Shown one piece after another: positions 19,403 to 29,520 of a stretch of DNA of 64,000 bases (positions are counted from its first letter, which is position 1; each line of letters starts with the position of its first letter). A model generated the notes under the pieces. It was not told the DNA's origin. It made no database searches and saw nothing but the letters and a program-made list of their open reading frames with translations. Source of the stretch: Rufibacter immobilis (lineage in GTDB: Bacteria > Bacteroidota > Bacteroidia > Cytophagales > Hymenobacteraceae); the NCBI RefSeq assembly GCF_003721565.1, contig NZ_RJJE01000007.1, forward strand, positions 86,323 to 150,322, in the 5' to 3' direction. The translations under genes and the position numbers were made by a program.

Positions 19403-20323
19403 ATGAAACCATTCGTTAGTATAGTTGCTTTGTGTTATAATCATGAGCCATATATAAAGGATGCTTTAGATGGCTTTTTGATGCAAGAAACTAGTTTTGA
19501 TTATGAAGTTATTGTTCATGATGATGCATCAACAGACAATAGTCAAAAAATAATTCTAGAATATGAAAGAAGATATCCTGGAATTATTAGAGCTATATGT
19601 CAAAGTGAAAACCAAAAGTCGAAAGGCAATGGGCTCGTTACTAAAATAGCTTATTCAGCGGCGAAAGGAAAATATATTGCTACATGCGAGTGCGATGATT
19701 TCTGGATCGATCCACAGAAACTACAAAAGCAAGTTGATTTTTTAGAAGATAATCCTGACTATATCATGTGTTTTACCAACGGTTGTGTGGTTGACTCGGA
19801 TAAAAGGGTTGTACAGGACTATCAGGTTGTGAATAACAAAAAAGGAACATATACATTGAATGATGTGCCTGTATTTGCTCCTCATCACACAAGAACTTTT
19901 AGGAATTTCGATTGGAGTTCGGTGCCGGAACTTGTGTATGAAGCAAAAGGAATGGATACTTTTATTTGCGCATGGTTAATGAAATTTGGGAATATTAAAT
20001 ATTTTGATTATGTGTCTAGTGCATATAGGATACATTCAGGGGGGATTTTTAGCTCACTTTCAAAACTGGAAGAGAAACAGCATTTGATTGATACTCGTCT
20101 TATTTTGTTAAAGATGTTGCCTGGGCATAAAAGAGTTCAAAATCAACTTATTGATCATCTAGATGGTGCTAGTAAATATATATATAAATTAATTGAGCTT
20201 AAGAAGTTTTATCTGCTTTTTTATAGGATTTTCAAAGTTGTAGATATAATGTATAAGTTCAGATCTTTAAAATTCTATATGAAGGGATTATTAAGGTTTT
20301 TATATAGATCTTTGATGAGGTAA
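19403..20323 (+). CDS. GT2 glycosyltransferase
   Basis: This 306-residue GT-A enzyme shows FVSIVALCYNHEPYIKDAL, the acidic VHDDASTDNS, and CECDDFWIDPQKLQKQVDFL with the metal-binding acidic pair. The last 80 residues are basic and hydrophobic and may touch the membrane. It probably adds one sugar of the repeat unit in the cytoplasm. Composition is very AT-rich, and 199 bases without a gene follow. Confidence 0.85.
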   Translation: MKPFVSIVALCYNHEPYIKDALDGFLMQETSFDYEVIVHDDASTDNSQKIILEYERRYPGIIRAICQSENQKSKGNGLVTKIAYSAAKGKYIATCECDDFWIDPQKLQKQVDFLEDNPDYIMCFTNGCVVDSDKRVVQDYQVVNNKKGTYTLNDVPVFAPHHTRTFRNFDWSSVPELVYEAKGMDTFICAWLMKFGNIKYFDYVSSAYRIHSGGIFSSLSKLEEKQHLIDTRLILLKMLPGHKRVQNQLIDHLDGASKYIYKLIELKKFYLLFYRIFKVVDIMYKFRSLKFYMKGLLRFLYRSLMR

Positions 20324-20522
20324 TTTACTTTGTAAAGTATTGGTCGTATGTTAGATATTGTGATATAATTGTGTTTTATTCTTTAATCTTTTAGGTCGAG
20401 ACATTGGTTGTTTTGCATATATATAGAATATAATGTGTTGGAGTTTGAAAATATATTGTAATTTAAAGTATGATTATGATTTATATATTGGGTTTAACTG
20501 AAAAAGAACACTAAAATTTTTT

Positions 20523-21422
20523 ATGATTTCCATTATAATTCCTACATACAATCGTGATGAGATGTTAAACTTAACATTGTCTTCATTAGTTCAAGTGATT
20601 GATGGTATTGATGCTGAGATAATTGTTGTGAATGATTGTCCTGAGAGAGTTCCGCAGGTCAATGGGAAATTTCTATCAAATGTTAAGATTGTAAATAATC
20701 CTAAAAAAGGAGTAGGTGCAGCACGAAACTATGGTGTTGAAACAAGTAGGGGGGAGTATATAATTTTCATGGATGATGATTTCTTAATAAGTAAGGAGAG
20801 TATTTTGGGTCTTGTTAAGTTGTTAATCATACATCCAGACAAAGTCTTCAATCCCTCATGGATTTATCCTCCTGATTTATTAGAGGACGCTAGTAAGATG
20901 AAGTTTGGGAGGTATATTATTCGTGAAGGATTTACTTCTCTAAAAGATAGAATGAAAGATTATGGATGGATTAATGATTCAATTTTTGAGAGAGTTAACG
21001 GGCTAAGTAGTGGCTTGTTGGCTATAAGCCGAGAAAATTTTATCAAGACTGGAGGATACGATACTGACATGGTCTTCGGGAATGACCGTGACTTCTCATT
21101 GAGGATTAAAGCATCTGGAATAAAACTTTATATTGCTCCATTTATATCGGCTTTTCATAATGAGCGTGATAAATTAAATTTACATAGTTGGTTGAACCGA
21201 AGAAAGTTTGGTGTTCAACAATTAGTAAAACATAAAATGGTTGCTATTCCAAATTATAATCCAATCAAGAAAATACTATTAAAGCTTTTTAGTAGATATA
21301 AAAATGTTTTATTTTTTATTGAAAATTACATACCTAATAAAAAGTATTTAGATTGGCTATACTCCAAAGTGTTAAATATTCTTTTTGCAGTGTACCTCTT
21401 TGAGGCTTATACAGAAAAATAG
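20523..21422 (+). CDS. GT2 glycosyltransferase
   Basis: This 299-residue protein shows ISIIIPTYNRDEMLNLTL, VVNDCPERVPQ and IIFMDDDFLISKES, giving the donor-binding and DxD-type motifs of GT2. GGYDTDMVFGNDRDFSLRIK is the usual acceptor/catalytic region. The downstream GT4 gene starts one base after its stop, which suggests translational coupling. Donor and linkage are unknown. Confidence 0.85.
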   Translation: MISIIIPTYNRDEMLNLTLSSLVQVIDGIDAEIIVVNDCPERVPQVNGKFLSNVKIVNNPKKGVGAARNYGVETSRGEYIIFMDDDFLISKESILGLVKLLIIHPDKVFNPSWIYPPDLLEDASKMKFGRYIIREGFTSLKDRMKDYGWINDSIFERVNGLSSGLLAISRENFIKTGGYDTDMVFGNDRDFSLRIKASGIKLYIAPFISAFHNERDKLNLHSWLNRRKFGVQQLVKHKMVAIPNYNPIKKILLKLFSRYKNVLFFIENYIPNKKYLDWLYSKVLNILFAVYLFEAYTEK

Positions 21423-21423
21423 C

Positions 21424-22626
21424 ATGAATATATTGCTTATAACACAAAGTCTTTCGAATGGAGGGGCAGAAAGATCCATGTCAAAACTTAGTTTTCTTTT
21501 GTCTAAGTTTTTTGTTGTTTATATTTTAATTATTGATAAACATAAAAGGATAGATTACGAATATTCTGGACAAATATTATTTTTAGATGACTTTCTTAAC
21601 GGTAAGAGCCTAAATCCACTGAGGAAAGTATTATTAATTAAGTCGATAAAAAAGAAATATGCGATTGATGCTTCACTGAGTTTTCTTGAGGGGCCTAATT
21701 TTAACAATATACTATCAAGATATAAAGATCAGGTTTTAATAAGTGTAAGAGGGCATAAGAGTTCTTTTTACAAGAAGTCAAACTGGAAATGGTGGTTTGA
21801 GAAAGTTGCAATAAGGATGCTTTACAACTTTGCTGATTATGTTGTAGCAGCTAGTAAAGGTATTGCGGAGGATCTCTATTTAAATTTGGGAGTGAATCAG
21901 AAAAAGATAAAAGTTATTCCTAACTTTTATGATTATCATGATATTATTTCTAGTTCTACAGCTAATGTGGGAGATTATGAGCCTATTTTTAGGGAAAATC
22001 TTGTGATGATTACCACAGGCAGGCTATCAATTCCCAAAGGCCATCATCATTTAATAAACATATACAAAGACCTAAAGAAAAATAAGTCGAATCTTAAATT
22101 AGTTATATTGGGTGATGGTGAATTGTATGAATACATTTTATCGTTCTCATATAAACATAATTTAAAAGTGTATAGTTGGCGTAATAATGATGTATTAGAT
22201 TCATCATATGATATTTATCTGACAGGATTTGTATCTAATCCATATTCATATATCGCTAAAAGCTCTTTATTTGTTTTTACATCACTATGGGAAGGATTCC
22301 CTAATGCACTAGCTGAAGCAATAATTTGTGGAACATTTGTTGTTAGCGCTGATTGTTTAAGTGGACCTAGAGAACTGTTGTTTGATAATTTATCTTATGA
22401 GGACCGTGTGAATTACCCTCTGTTCAGTAATTGCGGTGTCTTATTACCTGCTTTTCAACTTGATGATCAATATAATCATCATAAAGAATATATGATTTGG
22501 ATGAATTGTATATCTCGCTTACTAAACGCAAAAGAATCTAATTCTTTGACCTGTGATAATACGAGCTTTATTGAGAATTATGGCAAGGAAATGATTTCTG
22601 AACTATGGTTAAAGCTCTTTAAATAA
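21424..22626 (+). CDS. GT4 glycosyltransferase
   Basis: This 400-residue GT-B enzyme has the N-terminal LSNGGAERSMSKLSFLL seen in family 4. GRLSIPKGHHHLI begins its second Rossmann domain, and the donor-binding E-x7-E region reads TSLWEGFPNALAEAIICG. ATG at 21424 is preferred over an in-frame TTG at 21385, because it follows the previous stop by one base and starts directly with the beta-strand. It is the last gene of the AT-rich cassette. Confidence 0.87.
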   Translation: MNILLITQSLSNGGAERSMSKLSFLLSKFFVVYILIIDKHKRIDYEYSGQILFLDDFLNGKSLNPLRKVLLIKSIKKKYAIDASLSFLEGPNFNNILSRYKDQVLISVRGHKSSFYKKSNWKWWFEKVAIRMLYNFADYVVAASKGIAEDLYLNLGVNQKKIKVIPNFYDYHDIISSSTANVGDYEPIFRENLVMITTGRLSIPKGHHHLINIYKDLKKNKSNLKLVILGDGELYEYILSFSYKHNLKVYSWRNNDVLDSSYDIYLTGFVSNPYSYIAKSSLFVFTSLWEGFPNALAEAIICGTFVVSADCLSGPRELLFDNLSYEDRVNYPLFSNCGVLLPAFQLDDQYNHHKEYMIWMNCISRLLNAKESNSLTCDNTSFIENYGKEMISELWLKLFK

Positions 22627-22653
22627 TATTTTCTTATATTTATAATTTGGGAT

Positions 22654-23640
22654 ATGTATCAACCTTTTAATTTCATTAGTGAGATTGGAAATATATTAGT
22701 TACCGGGGCTGCTGGTTTTATTGGTTCTCATTTAAGTGAAAGGCTGCTCAAGGAAGGTTTTCATGTGATTGGCATTGATAATTTTGATTCTTTCTATGAT
22801 AGGAGCATTAAGGAAGCAAACCTGGCTAGCTTAAAAGGCATGCCAGGTTTTTCTTTCTATGAAGCAGATCTTATCGCGCCTGAAGAGATTCAGCAAATCA
22901 CTGAGAAAGTAGATGCGGTTGTGCATCTGGCTGCCAAAGCAGGGGTTTTGCCGTCTATCAAAGATCCTAAGGGTTATTTAGATGCTAATTTAGGTGCTAC
23001 TATGACTCTGCTGGAGTTTATGAGAGAGCGTAACATAAAAAAGTATGTGTTCGCCTCCTCTTCCTCTGTTTATGGGAACAACAAAAAAATCCCGTTTTCA
23101 GAGACCGATGCAGTAGATAACCCAATTTCTCCTTATGCTTTTTCAAAAAAGTCTGGTGAGTTATTGAACCATACATACCATCACCTATACAATATTGATA
23201 CAGTAAATCTGCGGTTCTTTACTGTATTTGGGCCTAGGCAACGACCTGACTTAGCTATACACAAATTCTTTAGGCTCATTTATGATGGCCAACCTGTTAC
23301 TCTCTACGGAGATGGGGGTACCGCCCGCGACTATACTTTTGTACAAGATACCGTAACCGGTATAGTAGCAGCTCTACGTTTTGTGATGAAAAATGAAGGC
23401 GTGTTTGAGACGTTCAATCTGGGGAACAACTCACCGGTTGCACTAAAAGATCTGATTAAAAACATTTATGAGGTAATAGGGAAAGACCCTAATATTCAGT
23501 ACAAGCCCATGCAACCAGGCGATGTAGACATAACTTACGCCGACATTGATAAAGCTAAAAAAATGTTAGGCTATAATCCGCAGACTAGTCTGCTAGATGG
23601 ATTGAAGGCTTTTAATGAGTGGTATAATGAGAAGAATTAA
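22654..23640 (+). CDS. UDP-glucuronate 4-epimerase-like NAD-dependent epimerase
   Basis: This 328-residue extended SDR protein has NILVTGAAGFIGSHLSERL for NAD binding, the ASSSSVYGNN active-site segment and catalytic Tyr-x3-Lys in SPYAFSKKSGEL. The FFTVFGPRQRPDLAIHKF stretch is typical of UDP-glucuronate/UDP-galacturonate 4-epimerases. It would draw UDP-glucuronate made by Ugd and compete with Uxs. About twelve residues precede the usual first strand, so a later start is possible. The next gene overlaps its end. Confidence 0.85.
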   Translation: MYQPFNFISEIGNILVTGAAGFIGSHLSERLLKEGFHVIGIDNFDSFYDRSIKEANLASLKGMPGFSFYEADLIAPEEIQQITEKVDAVVHLAAKAGVLPSIKDPKGYLDANLGATMTLLEFMRERNIKKYVFASSSSVYGNNKKIPFSETDAVDNPISPYAFSKKSGELLNHTYHHLYNIDTVNLRFFTVFGPRQRPDLAIHKFFRLIYDGQPVTLYGDGGTARDYTFVQDTVTGIVAALRFVMKNEGVFETFNLGNNSPVALKDLIKNIYEVIGKDPNIQYKPMQPGDVDITYADIDKAKKMLGYNPQTSLLDGLKAFNEWYNEKN

Positions 23641-24841
23641 AGCGCTCTACCTGTCTTATGACGGTATGACCGATTCCTTAGGTCAGTCACAAGTAATAGC
23701 CTATTTAGAGAAAATAGCAAAAAAAGGTGTCGATTACCATCTCATTAGTTTTGAGAAACCTGAGGTTTTTGAGAAAAAGAAAGGGACTATTGCTGCAAGA
23801 ATTAAAGATTCTTCTATTATCTGGCATCCTCTGTCGTACACCAAAAAGCCACCTGTCTTATCTACTCTTAAAGATATAAATAGAGGCTGGGCTAAGATAA
23901 AAGAGCTTCAGGAAACAGGAACCTTTGATATTGTTCACTGTAGAGGCTATATAGCCGCTATACTTGGGCAGCGAATGAAAAAGCGTTGGGGAACTCATTT
24001 CATCTTTGACATGAGAGGCTGGTGGCCAGATGAAAAGCTGGAAAGTGGGTTTTGGAACTCGCCTGTTTATAAACCAGTCTATTCTTATTTTAAGAAGCTA
24101 GAACGGCAGTTCTTTAAAAACTCTGATTTTACTGTGTCTTTAACATATGCAGGTAAAGACGAAATAGTAAAGAATAAGTGGAAAGAGGCTGATGCCATTG
24201 GAGTGATTCCAACATGTGTCGATTTTGGAATCTTCAAACCTTTTGAGGAGGTAACCAGAAACGCTGTCAGAGCAGAATTAAAGATTCCCTTGGATGCTCA
24301 AGTGCTACTATATAGTGGCTCCCTTGGAGGTAACTATAAGCTGGAAGATTTTCTGGAAGTGTATAGGGCCTTCAAGACAGTATCGCCTAACGGCTATTTT
24401 TTGATCCTCTCTAAGACAGAGCCTGAGCCTGTGCTTCAGTTTATTGAAGAGAGTGGGATAGATGCTAGCTCCATCATTATTACTTCCGCCGATTATGATG
24501 AAGTATACAAATACATACATGCTTCTGATGTTGGATTAATCATCTATAGTATTACTTATTCAGTTATAGGTAGAAGCCCCACTAAACTTGGGGAGTATTG
24601 GGCTGGGGGTATTCCTGCTATTTCTCTTAAGGGAGTAGGTGATTTAGACACAATAATGGAAAAGTATCCTCAAGGAGGAGTGTTGGTAGATTCTCTTGTG
24701 CAAGATGAATTGCAGTCTGCTTTTAGAACCCTCCTGTTTGATAGATCTCCTGATAGAAGTATTCTTAGAGAAGCAGCTGTTGATTATTTTGACGTGAGCA
24801 AGGGAGTTGAATTTTACTATACTAACTATTGTAAAGCTTAG
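23627..24841 (+). CDS. GT4 glycosyltransferase
   Basis: This 404-residue GT-B glycosyltransferase begins MRRIKALYLSYDGMTDSLGQSQV. The N-terminal half includes FDMRGWWPDEK, and the C-terminal nucleotide-binding half includes VLLYSGSLGG and GRSPTKLGEYWAGGIPAI. ATG 23627 is chosen over 23615 because a typical first strand follows; the gene then overlaps the epimerase by 14 bases. The overlap suggests that the two act on the same uronic-acid-containing unit (inference). Confidence 0.85.
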   Translation: MRRIKALYLSYDGMTDSLGQSQVIAYLEKIAKKGVDYHLISFEKPEVFEKKKGTIAARIKDSSIIWHPLSYTKKPPVLSTLKDINRGWAKIKELQETGTFDIVHCRGYIAAILGQRMKKRWGTHFIFDMRGWWPDEKLESGFWNSPVYKPVYSYFKKLERQFFKNSDFTVSLTYAGKDEIVKNKWKEADAIGVIPTCVDFGIFKPFEEVTRNAVRAELKIPLDAQVLLYSGSLGGNYKLEDFLEVYRAFKTVSPNGYFLILSKTEPEPVLQFIEESGIDASSIIITSADYDEVYKYIHASDVGLIIYSITYSVIGRSPTKLGEYWAGGIPAISLKGVGDLDTIMEKYPQGGVLVDSLVQDELQSAFRTLLFDRSPDRSILREAAVDYFDVSKGVEFYYTNYCKA

Positions 24842-24986
24842 TAGATAAGTTGACTTGTAGATAATATTGGTACTATGCTCTTGAAGGTCATAAATATGAT
24901 TTTTGATTAAGCTGTACTGAGTTTCTGTCTAGTATGATCCTATTATCTGAGGTGTTGGTTGTAATAGGTGCTTTTTATTTTGTGTT

Positions 24987-25706
24987 ATGAGGAATAAGAG
25001 TAAAACAAGAGGTATTGCGTTAGTCATTGTGGGGGTTTTAGTACTAATGGTGGGTCTAATACTTTACAGTCAAGTAGATAATGATATTACTGTTGCAGAT
25101 AAAGAATACATAGGTAAAATTTTAAATAATAAATCTATTGATTACCAAACAATCTCTTCTTTTCAGGATGAGGTCAATTTTATACAGTATGTTCAAGCGT
25201 CTGTTTTGCAAGCAGCGCCCACCAATAAAGGATTATCTCATGGTGAGCCAAGAGAGCCTCAGCAATTATATGAAGCGGGGTATGGGCTGTGCTTTGATAG
25301 AAGCCGGGTAATTGAGAAAGCACTACGCTCTAATGGATTTGAGACAAGGCACATTTCCGTCTTTTCTTTAGAAAAGTATAACTCTCCCCTAAAAGCAATT
25401 TTAGTTCCTGGGGTGAGGTCTCATGCTTTAAGCGAAGTTAAAACCTCAAAGGGATGGATGTTTGTTGACTCAAATAGTACTTTGATAGGCCTTACTGCAG
25501 ACAACCAACCAGTAGATATGAAGCGGCTAAAGCAGGAAGGATTCTATAATGTCAAATGGATAGCTTCAAATGACGTACATAAGAGGATAATATTTCAAAA
25601 GCCATTCACTTATGTGTATGGTCTTTATTCAAGACATGGTAAATTTTATCCACCCTTTACCCCCGTACCTGATATTTACTGGCCAGAACTCGTCCAGAAT
25701 TTTTAG
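24987..25706 (+). CDS. Membrane-anchored transglutaminase-like protein
   Basis: This 239-residue protein has one N-terminal membrane segment (about residues 9-27), then an exported domain with a Cys-His-Asp triad in the order of the transglutaminase-like fold. The residues are Cys102 in GYGLCFDRSR, His146 in VRSHALSEV and Asp161 in WMFVDSNST. Such domains are proteases or amide-bond enzymes in bacteria. Its 3' end overlaps the end of the convergent polymerase-like gene by 50 bases. Its role in the polysaccharide locus is unknown. Confidence 0.7.
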   Translation: MRNKSKTRGIALVIVGVLVLMVGLILYSQVDNDITVADKEYIGKILNNKSIDYQTISSFQDEVNFIQYVQASVLQAAPTNKGLSHGEPREPQQLYEAGYGLCFDRSRVIEKALRSNGFETRHISVFSLEKYNSPLKAILVPGVRSHALSEVKTSKGWMFVDSNSTLIGLTADNQPVDMKRLKQEGFYNVKWIASNDVHKRIIFQKPFTYVYGLYSRHGKFYPPFTPVPDIYWPELVQNF

Positions 25707-27033
25707 ACTTAGGTATTTTGCTGTATGCTCTCAGGAGCAGTAACATTGATACAAAAAAGGGCAGCATGGGAGTTTTATATCTTACTAATGTCCCGAAATT
25801 TCCTGATGTAAGCCCTACTCCTAGAGCAAACATCAATGAAAATACTAAGCAAAAGGTTAATAGAGGAGTTTTAGTTATTAACTGAATAATTTTTGTCAGC
25901 CCTTTTTTTCGGATCATCATTAGAGTTATCCAAAGAAACCATGTGCTTTCCAGTGCAGAGAGTAACATAACCGGATTTCTAACTTCAAACAGAAATGGTC
26001 TATATAAAGATACAAATATAGCTTGGGGTGCCGCTGCTATCATACTTGCAGTTGATCCATCTAATTTGCCTACATTATAGGAAGATCCTGTTCTTCTGCC
26101 TGTTCCAGCTATTTTATCAGTTCTTCTGTCCAAGTAATCTGATGTTACAGCTGCTGTTTCAGCTATATTGTCAACAGAGTATTTGTCATCGTCGCTGGTT
26201 AAATAGGTACTGCCAAAGTAACCTCCAACCAAACCAATAGCAATTAGCAAGGGAGTGGCTATAAGTCTTAGTGCCTTACTTTTAATCCGCTTGCTGTTCT
26301 CCATGAAAATCCATAGACCAGCCGCAGGAACAAAACAGAGTAATATATAGATCTTTACTACTTTGATGATAAATAGGGCAAGGGATAGTACTAGAATAGA
26401 TAAAAGAATATTTTTCTTCTCTACAAACCCTTGATAAAAAGCCCAGAAAGCCCATCCAAGCATAGCTAAACAAACGGTATCTTTCATGATTCCAGAAGCC
26501 CAGAAAAACGCTGAAGGAACAAAGAAGACACCTACTGCTAATTGATTATAATACTTGGGAAAGATTTTTAGAAGTGTTGTGTATAATGCCCATACACCAG
26601 TGAAGCAGATAGAAGCGAAGATTATGGCTATGACAGCGTACGTTCTAAAACAGAATAAGCTAAAGAATGCACATGCTTTGACTATCAATTGATTATTCTG
26701 GGCGGTGTACCACCGCATGGTAGAGGCGTACTGGTACGTCTCAGGATCAAATTCTCCAGTAGCTAGAAGTAACTTTATTCCAATCTTGGGTGAATCTAGA
26801 AGTGGATTATAGATTTTCTCACTCTCAATAAAAAATCTAAAAGTATCACCTCCATGATAGTAAAACTGATATACAAGACCTAATGCGATTGCTCCAAATA
26901 TCTTTACAGTTAATGCGGGGATAAAATACTTCTTGGTTTTAGGAGTAGTGAATTTATTTCGGCTTGCATACGCTATTGCGTATATCATGATCAAATATAT
27001 TGGTGTAAGGAGCAAGTCCTTCAGGTCCATCAT
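25657..27033 (-). CDS. Polytopic membrane protein, Wzy-like polymerase candidate
   Basis: This 458-residue protein has about 10-11 hydrophobic segments and a large hydrophilic loop (about residues 275-335) with many charged residues before the last segments. This is the topology of O-antigen/capsule polymerases. Family sequences diverge strongly and no short motif can confirm it. It is the only reverse-strand gene of the locus apart from manC. Its last 50 coding bases overlap the convergent transglutaminase-like gene. A membrane glycosyltransferase is the main alternative. Confidence 0.55.
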   Translation of the reverse strand: MMDLKDLLLTPIYLIMIYAIAYASRNKFTTPKTKKYFIPALTVKIFGAIALGLVYQFYYHGGDTFRFFIESEKIYNPLLDSPKIGIKLLLATGEFDPETYQYASTMRWYTAQNNQLIVKACAFFSLFCFRTYAVIAIIFASICFTGVWALYTTLLKIFPKYYNQLAVGVFFVPSAFFWASGIMKDTVCLAMLGWAFWAFYQGFVEKKNILLSILVLSLALFIIKVVKIYILLCFVPAAGLWIFMENSKRIKSKALRLIATPLLIAIGLVGGYFGSTYLTSDDDKYSVDNIAETAAVTSDYLDRRTDKIAGTGRRTGSSYNVGKLDGSTASMIAAAPQAIFVSLYRPFLFEVRNPVMLLSALESTWFLWITLMMIRKKGLTKIIQLITKTPLLTFCLVFSLMFALGVGLTSGNFGTLVRYKTPMLPFFVSMLLLLRAYSKIPKSKNSGRVLASKYQVRG

Positions 27034-27551
27034 TGTTGTCTTCAGTTATTATAACAAGCGGCAAGACCAACTTGGTTAGCAGAAATATTTTGCAAGTTAG
27101 TCAATTTGAACATACAGGTAAGTCCTAAAATTGCTGCAATTCTAAGCAAGCAGGCTCATTGCCGCTGAGATTCACCTGTTCTATGATGAGAATATGTTAA
27201 GAACAGCATTTCAACGGCATGATTAAGCAATTAATGGCCCCTCTATATCAGTGATTGTCAATTTCTATTCTAATAAACATAAAACTATGTCTACTAAGTT
27301 CTGCAAGTGTTAAGCATTCCATGTTTCTGCGTTCTTAAGAAGCGTCTGTTTCTGCTTTGAGAGAGGTAAGAAGCTATAGGAAGGATAATTATTTGGGTAT
27401 AGTGATACAAGACAACCTATATTTGTTCCTCCAACTTTTGCCCCAGGAGTATAGCAACTTGGTAACATAAGACAGACCTTGAAGAAGGATTCGTTTTAAA
27501 AGATGTACCTTTGCTGGTTAATTGACATATTTTTGTACAAAATTGATTTAA
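27034..27551. other. Divergent intergenic region upstream of cotH-like gene
   Basis: These 518 bases lie between two outward-reading genes. They carry two TAnnTTTG boxes close to the cotH-like start. No gene, RNA or copy of the hairpin repeat is seen in the remainder. Confidence 0.5.
27506..27535 (+). promoter_or_regulatory. Two tandem -7 boxes before cotH-like gene
   Basis: TACCTTTG (27506-27513) and TATTTTTG (27528-27535) both match TAnnTTTG, and the ATG is at 27552. Use of the second would give a leader of about 10 bases, the first about 30. Neither has a TTG at the ideal upstream spacing. Confidence 0.45.
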
Positions 27552-29330
27552 ATGAGGCCTATAGCGGAAAGGAGAAGGAATGGTGCAACACTCTTTGTGT
27601 TAGTACCCGCCCTTTTAATACTAGTGACAACTGTAGTATTGGCTTTGGTAGGTATGGGGTACAAACCTGAAAAGGTTACCATTGTGAGAACTAGCACTAA
27701 GGTTCCTGTTCCGGTCTTTTCCCAAAGTTCGGGTTTCTATGGGAATGGACTCAGGCTGTCTTTGTCTACCACACACCGTGGCGCGAAAATCTACTATACA
27801 ACAGATGGTTCAAGACCAACTTTTGACTCTGAAATTTATACTGGGCCCGTTTTAATTCAGGAAAAGATTGATGAGCCCAATAAATTATCAGAGATCAAAA
27901 CAGCGCCAGTCTTTAATTACCCTCTTTATAATGTTTATAAAGGTACTATAGTAAGGGCAATCACCGCCCTCAACGACTCAGTTATAAGTGAGGAGGCGAG
28001 AGCTTCCTTCTTTGTGCATCCAAAGGGAAGGGAACGTTACTCTCTACCCGTGATTTCCTTGGTTACAGATGCAGATAGTCTCTTTGGGTATAAAGCAGGG
28101 ATTTATGTAGGCGGTGCTACAGCAGATGATAAAGACTTTTATATTAGGAACTCCATCAAAATAGATGATACACGCAGAGGGTTTCCTGCAAATTATAAAA
28201 GGAGAGGGCAGCAATGGTACCGTCCTGTAACCTTAGATTTCTTTGAAGAGGGGAGCAATAAAGGCTTTCATGTAAAAGCCAAAGTTGGTATACATGGTAA
28301 TGCTTCCAGAGAGCAGCAACACAAGTCCCTTAAAGTTATTTTAGAGAACAATGGCCAGATTAAAGAATTGATTTACCCAGTGTTCTCGCCAACCAAGCCA
28401 GATACCCTATCTAGCTTTGTGTTGAGGAGCAGCAGCCAAGACCGACATTCTACTATGTTTAGAGATGCTCTGCTGCAAAGCTTCGTCAAAGGGTACACGC
28501 AACTGGATATTCAGGAGTACCGTCCTACCATCATGTTCATCAATGGAGAATACTGGGGCATTAATAACATTAGGCATAGGTATGATGAGTATTACTTCCA
28601 GCATAAATATCGCATTCCACAGGACAGTCTTGCTATTGTGGGGGTTAAAAGTAACTTGGGAGGAACTGAACTTACAGTTGACCAACGCGTGGGTAGGGTT
28701 ATCTTAGGAGTAGAGGGAGACCAAAAACCTTACCACGCCCTTCTAGCATACATTAGAAGTCATGATTTGTCTAATCTTGCTTTTTATCAATACGTCACCA
28801 AACAGATAGATATTGATAATTTTATTGATTATCTCCTTGCTGAGTTATACTATGCCAACCAAGACTGGCCTAACAGTAACTTGCAGATGTGGCGGTATAA
28901 AGTGCCAATGGGCGCATCTGAGAAAGTGTATTATAAAGATGGCCGCTGGCGATGGATGCTGATGGACATAGACAATGGCTTTCTAAAGGGGAAGCATTCA
29001 TATAATATGGTGAGTCGGGTATTGAAAAGTGAGCAACTTGGTCCATTGTTTTCAGCCCTCCTTAAAAATCCTGCTTTTAGAAATAAATTCTTCGAAAGGG
29101 CAGAATACCATCTCTCACATACATTTGAAGTTAATAGAGTTATTGCTGAAATCAATGCGAAACAGCAACGGATTATGCCTGAGATAAAGGAGCATTTGGA
29201 ACGGTGGCGCACGCCTGCTTCTGTTAAGGTTTGGGAGAAAGAAGTAGAATCTTTAAGAGAGTTTGCCCGTAAACGCCCCGAATATTTAAAAAAGGAGCTT
29301 GAGAAGCTCCGTCAGCAATTTATTTCCTGA
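27552..29330 (+). CDS. CotH-family protein with chitobiase-like N-terminal domain
   Basis: This 592-residue protein has an N-terminal membrane anchor (about residues 14-34). A CHB_HEX_C-type beta-sandwich with IYYTTDGSRPT follows, then a CotH domain (about residues 165-590) with VGIHGNASREQQHKSLKV, FINGEYWGINNIRHRYDEYY and WMLMDIDNGF. CotH is known as a spore-coat protein kinase, and relatives occur widely in non-sporulating bacteria. The next two genes encode DUF4956 and VTC proteins, a combination I know from other genomes. The target is not evident. Confidence 0.82.
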   Translation: MRPIAERRRNGATLFVLVPALLILVTTVVLALVGMGYKPEKVTIVRTSTKVPVPVFSQSSGFYGNGLRLSLSTTHRGAKIYYTTDGSRPTFDSEIYTGPVLIQEKIDEPNKLSEIKTAPVFNYPLYNVYKGTIVRAITALNDSVISEEARASFFVHPKGRERYSLPVISLVTDADSLFGYKAGIYVGGATADDKDFYIRNSIKIDDTRRGFPANYKRRGQQWYRPVTLDFFEEGSNKGFHVKAKVGIHGNASREQQHKSLKVILENNGQIKELIYPVFSPTKPDTLSSFVLRSSSQDRHSTMFRDALLQSFVKGYTQLDIQEYRPTIMFINGEYWGINNIRHRYDEYYFQHKYRIPQDSLAIVGVKSNLGGTELTVDQRVGRVILGVEGDQKPYHALLAYIRSHDLSNLAFYQYVTKQIDIDNFIDYLLAELYYANQDWPNSNLQMWRYKVPMGASEKVYYKDGRWRWMLMDIDNGFLKGKHSYNMVSRVLKSEQLGPLFSALLKNPAFRNKFFERAEYHLSHTFEVNRVIAEINAKQQRIMPEIKEHLERWRTPASVKVWEKEVESLREFARKRPEYLKKELEKLRQQFIS

Positions 29331-29520
29331 ATCAGGATGATCTGATCCTAACTTTGTTACTTTGTCTGCTTTAGAGATTTGAACTAATACAGAAACTGAA
29401 CAGCTTAGCTAATATTGTAAAAGTACTACAAATTAAGCTGATTTTACTCATTGCTGAGAATTGAATAAGAGCAGCTTTTACTTTAACTTTGTAACCATTC
29501 GTTCTATAACATTTTCTTAA

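Larger units (their letters stand above)
13488..22626. other. AT-rich polysaccharide cassette
   Basis: From the aminotransferase gene to the first GT4 gene the DNA is clearly more AT-rich than both flanks; one 60-base line at 20521-20580 counts 27% GC. ugd/uxs on the left and the epimerase on the right are better balanced. The block holds the strain-specific functions: flippase, WbqC-like protein, pyruvyl transferase and glycosyltransferases. The pattern is that of an exchangeable serotype-like module. No insertion sequence marks its ends. Confidence 0.6.
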
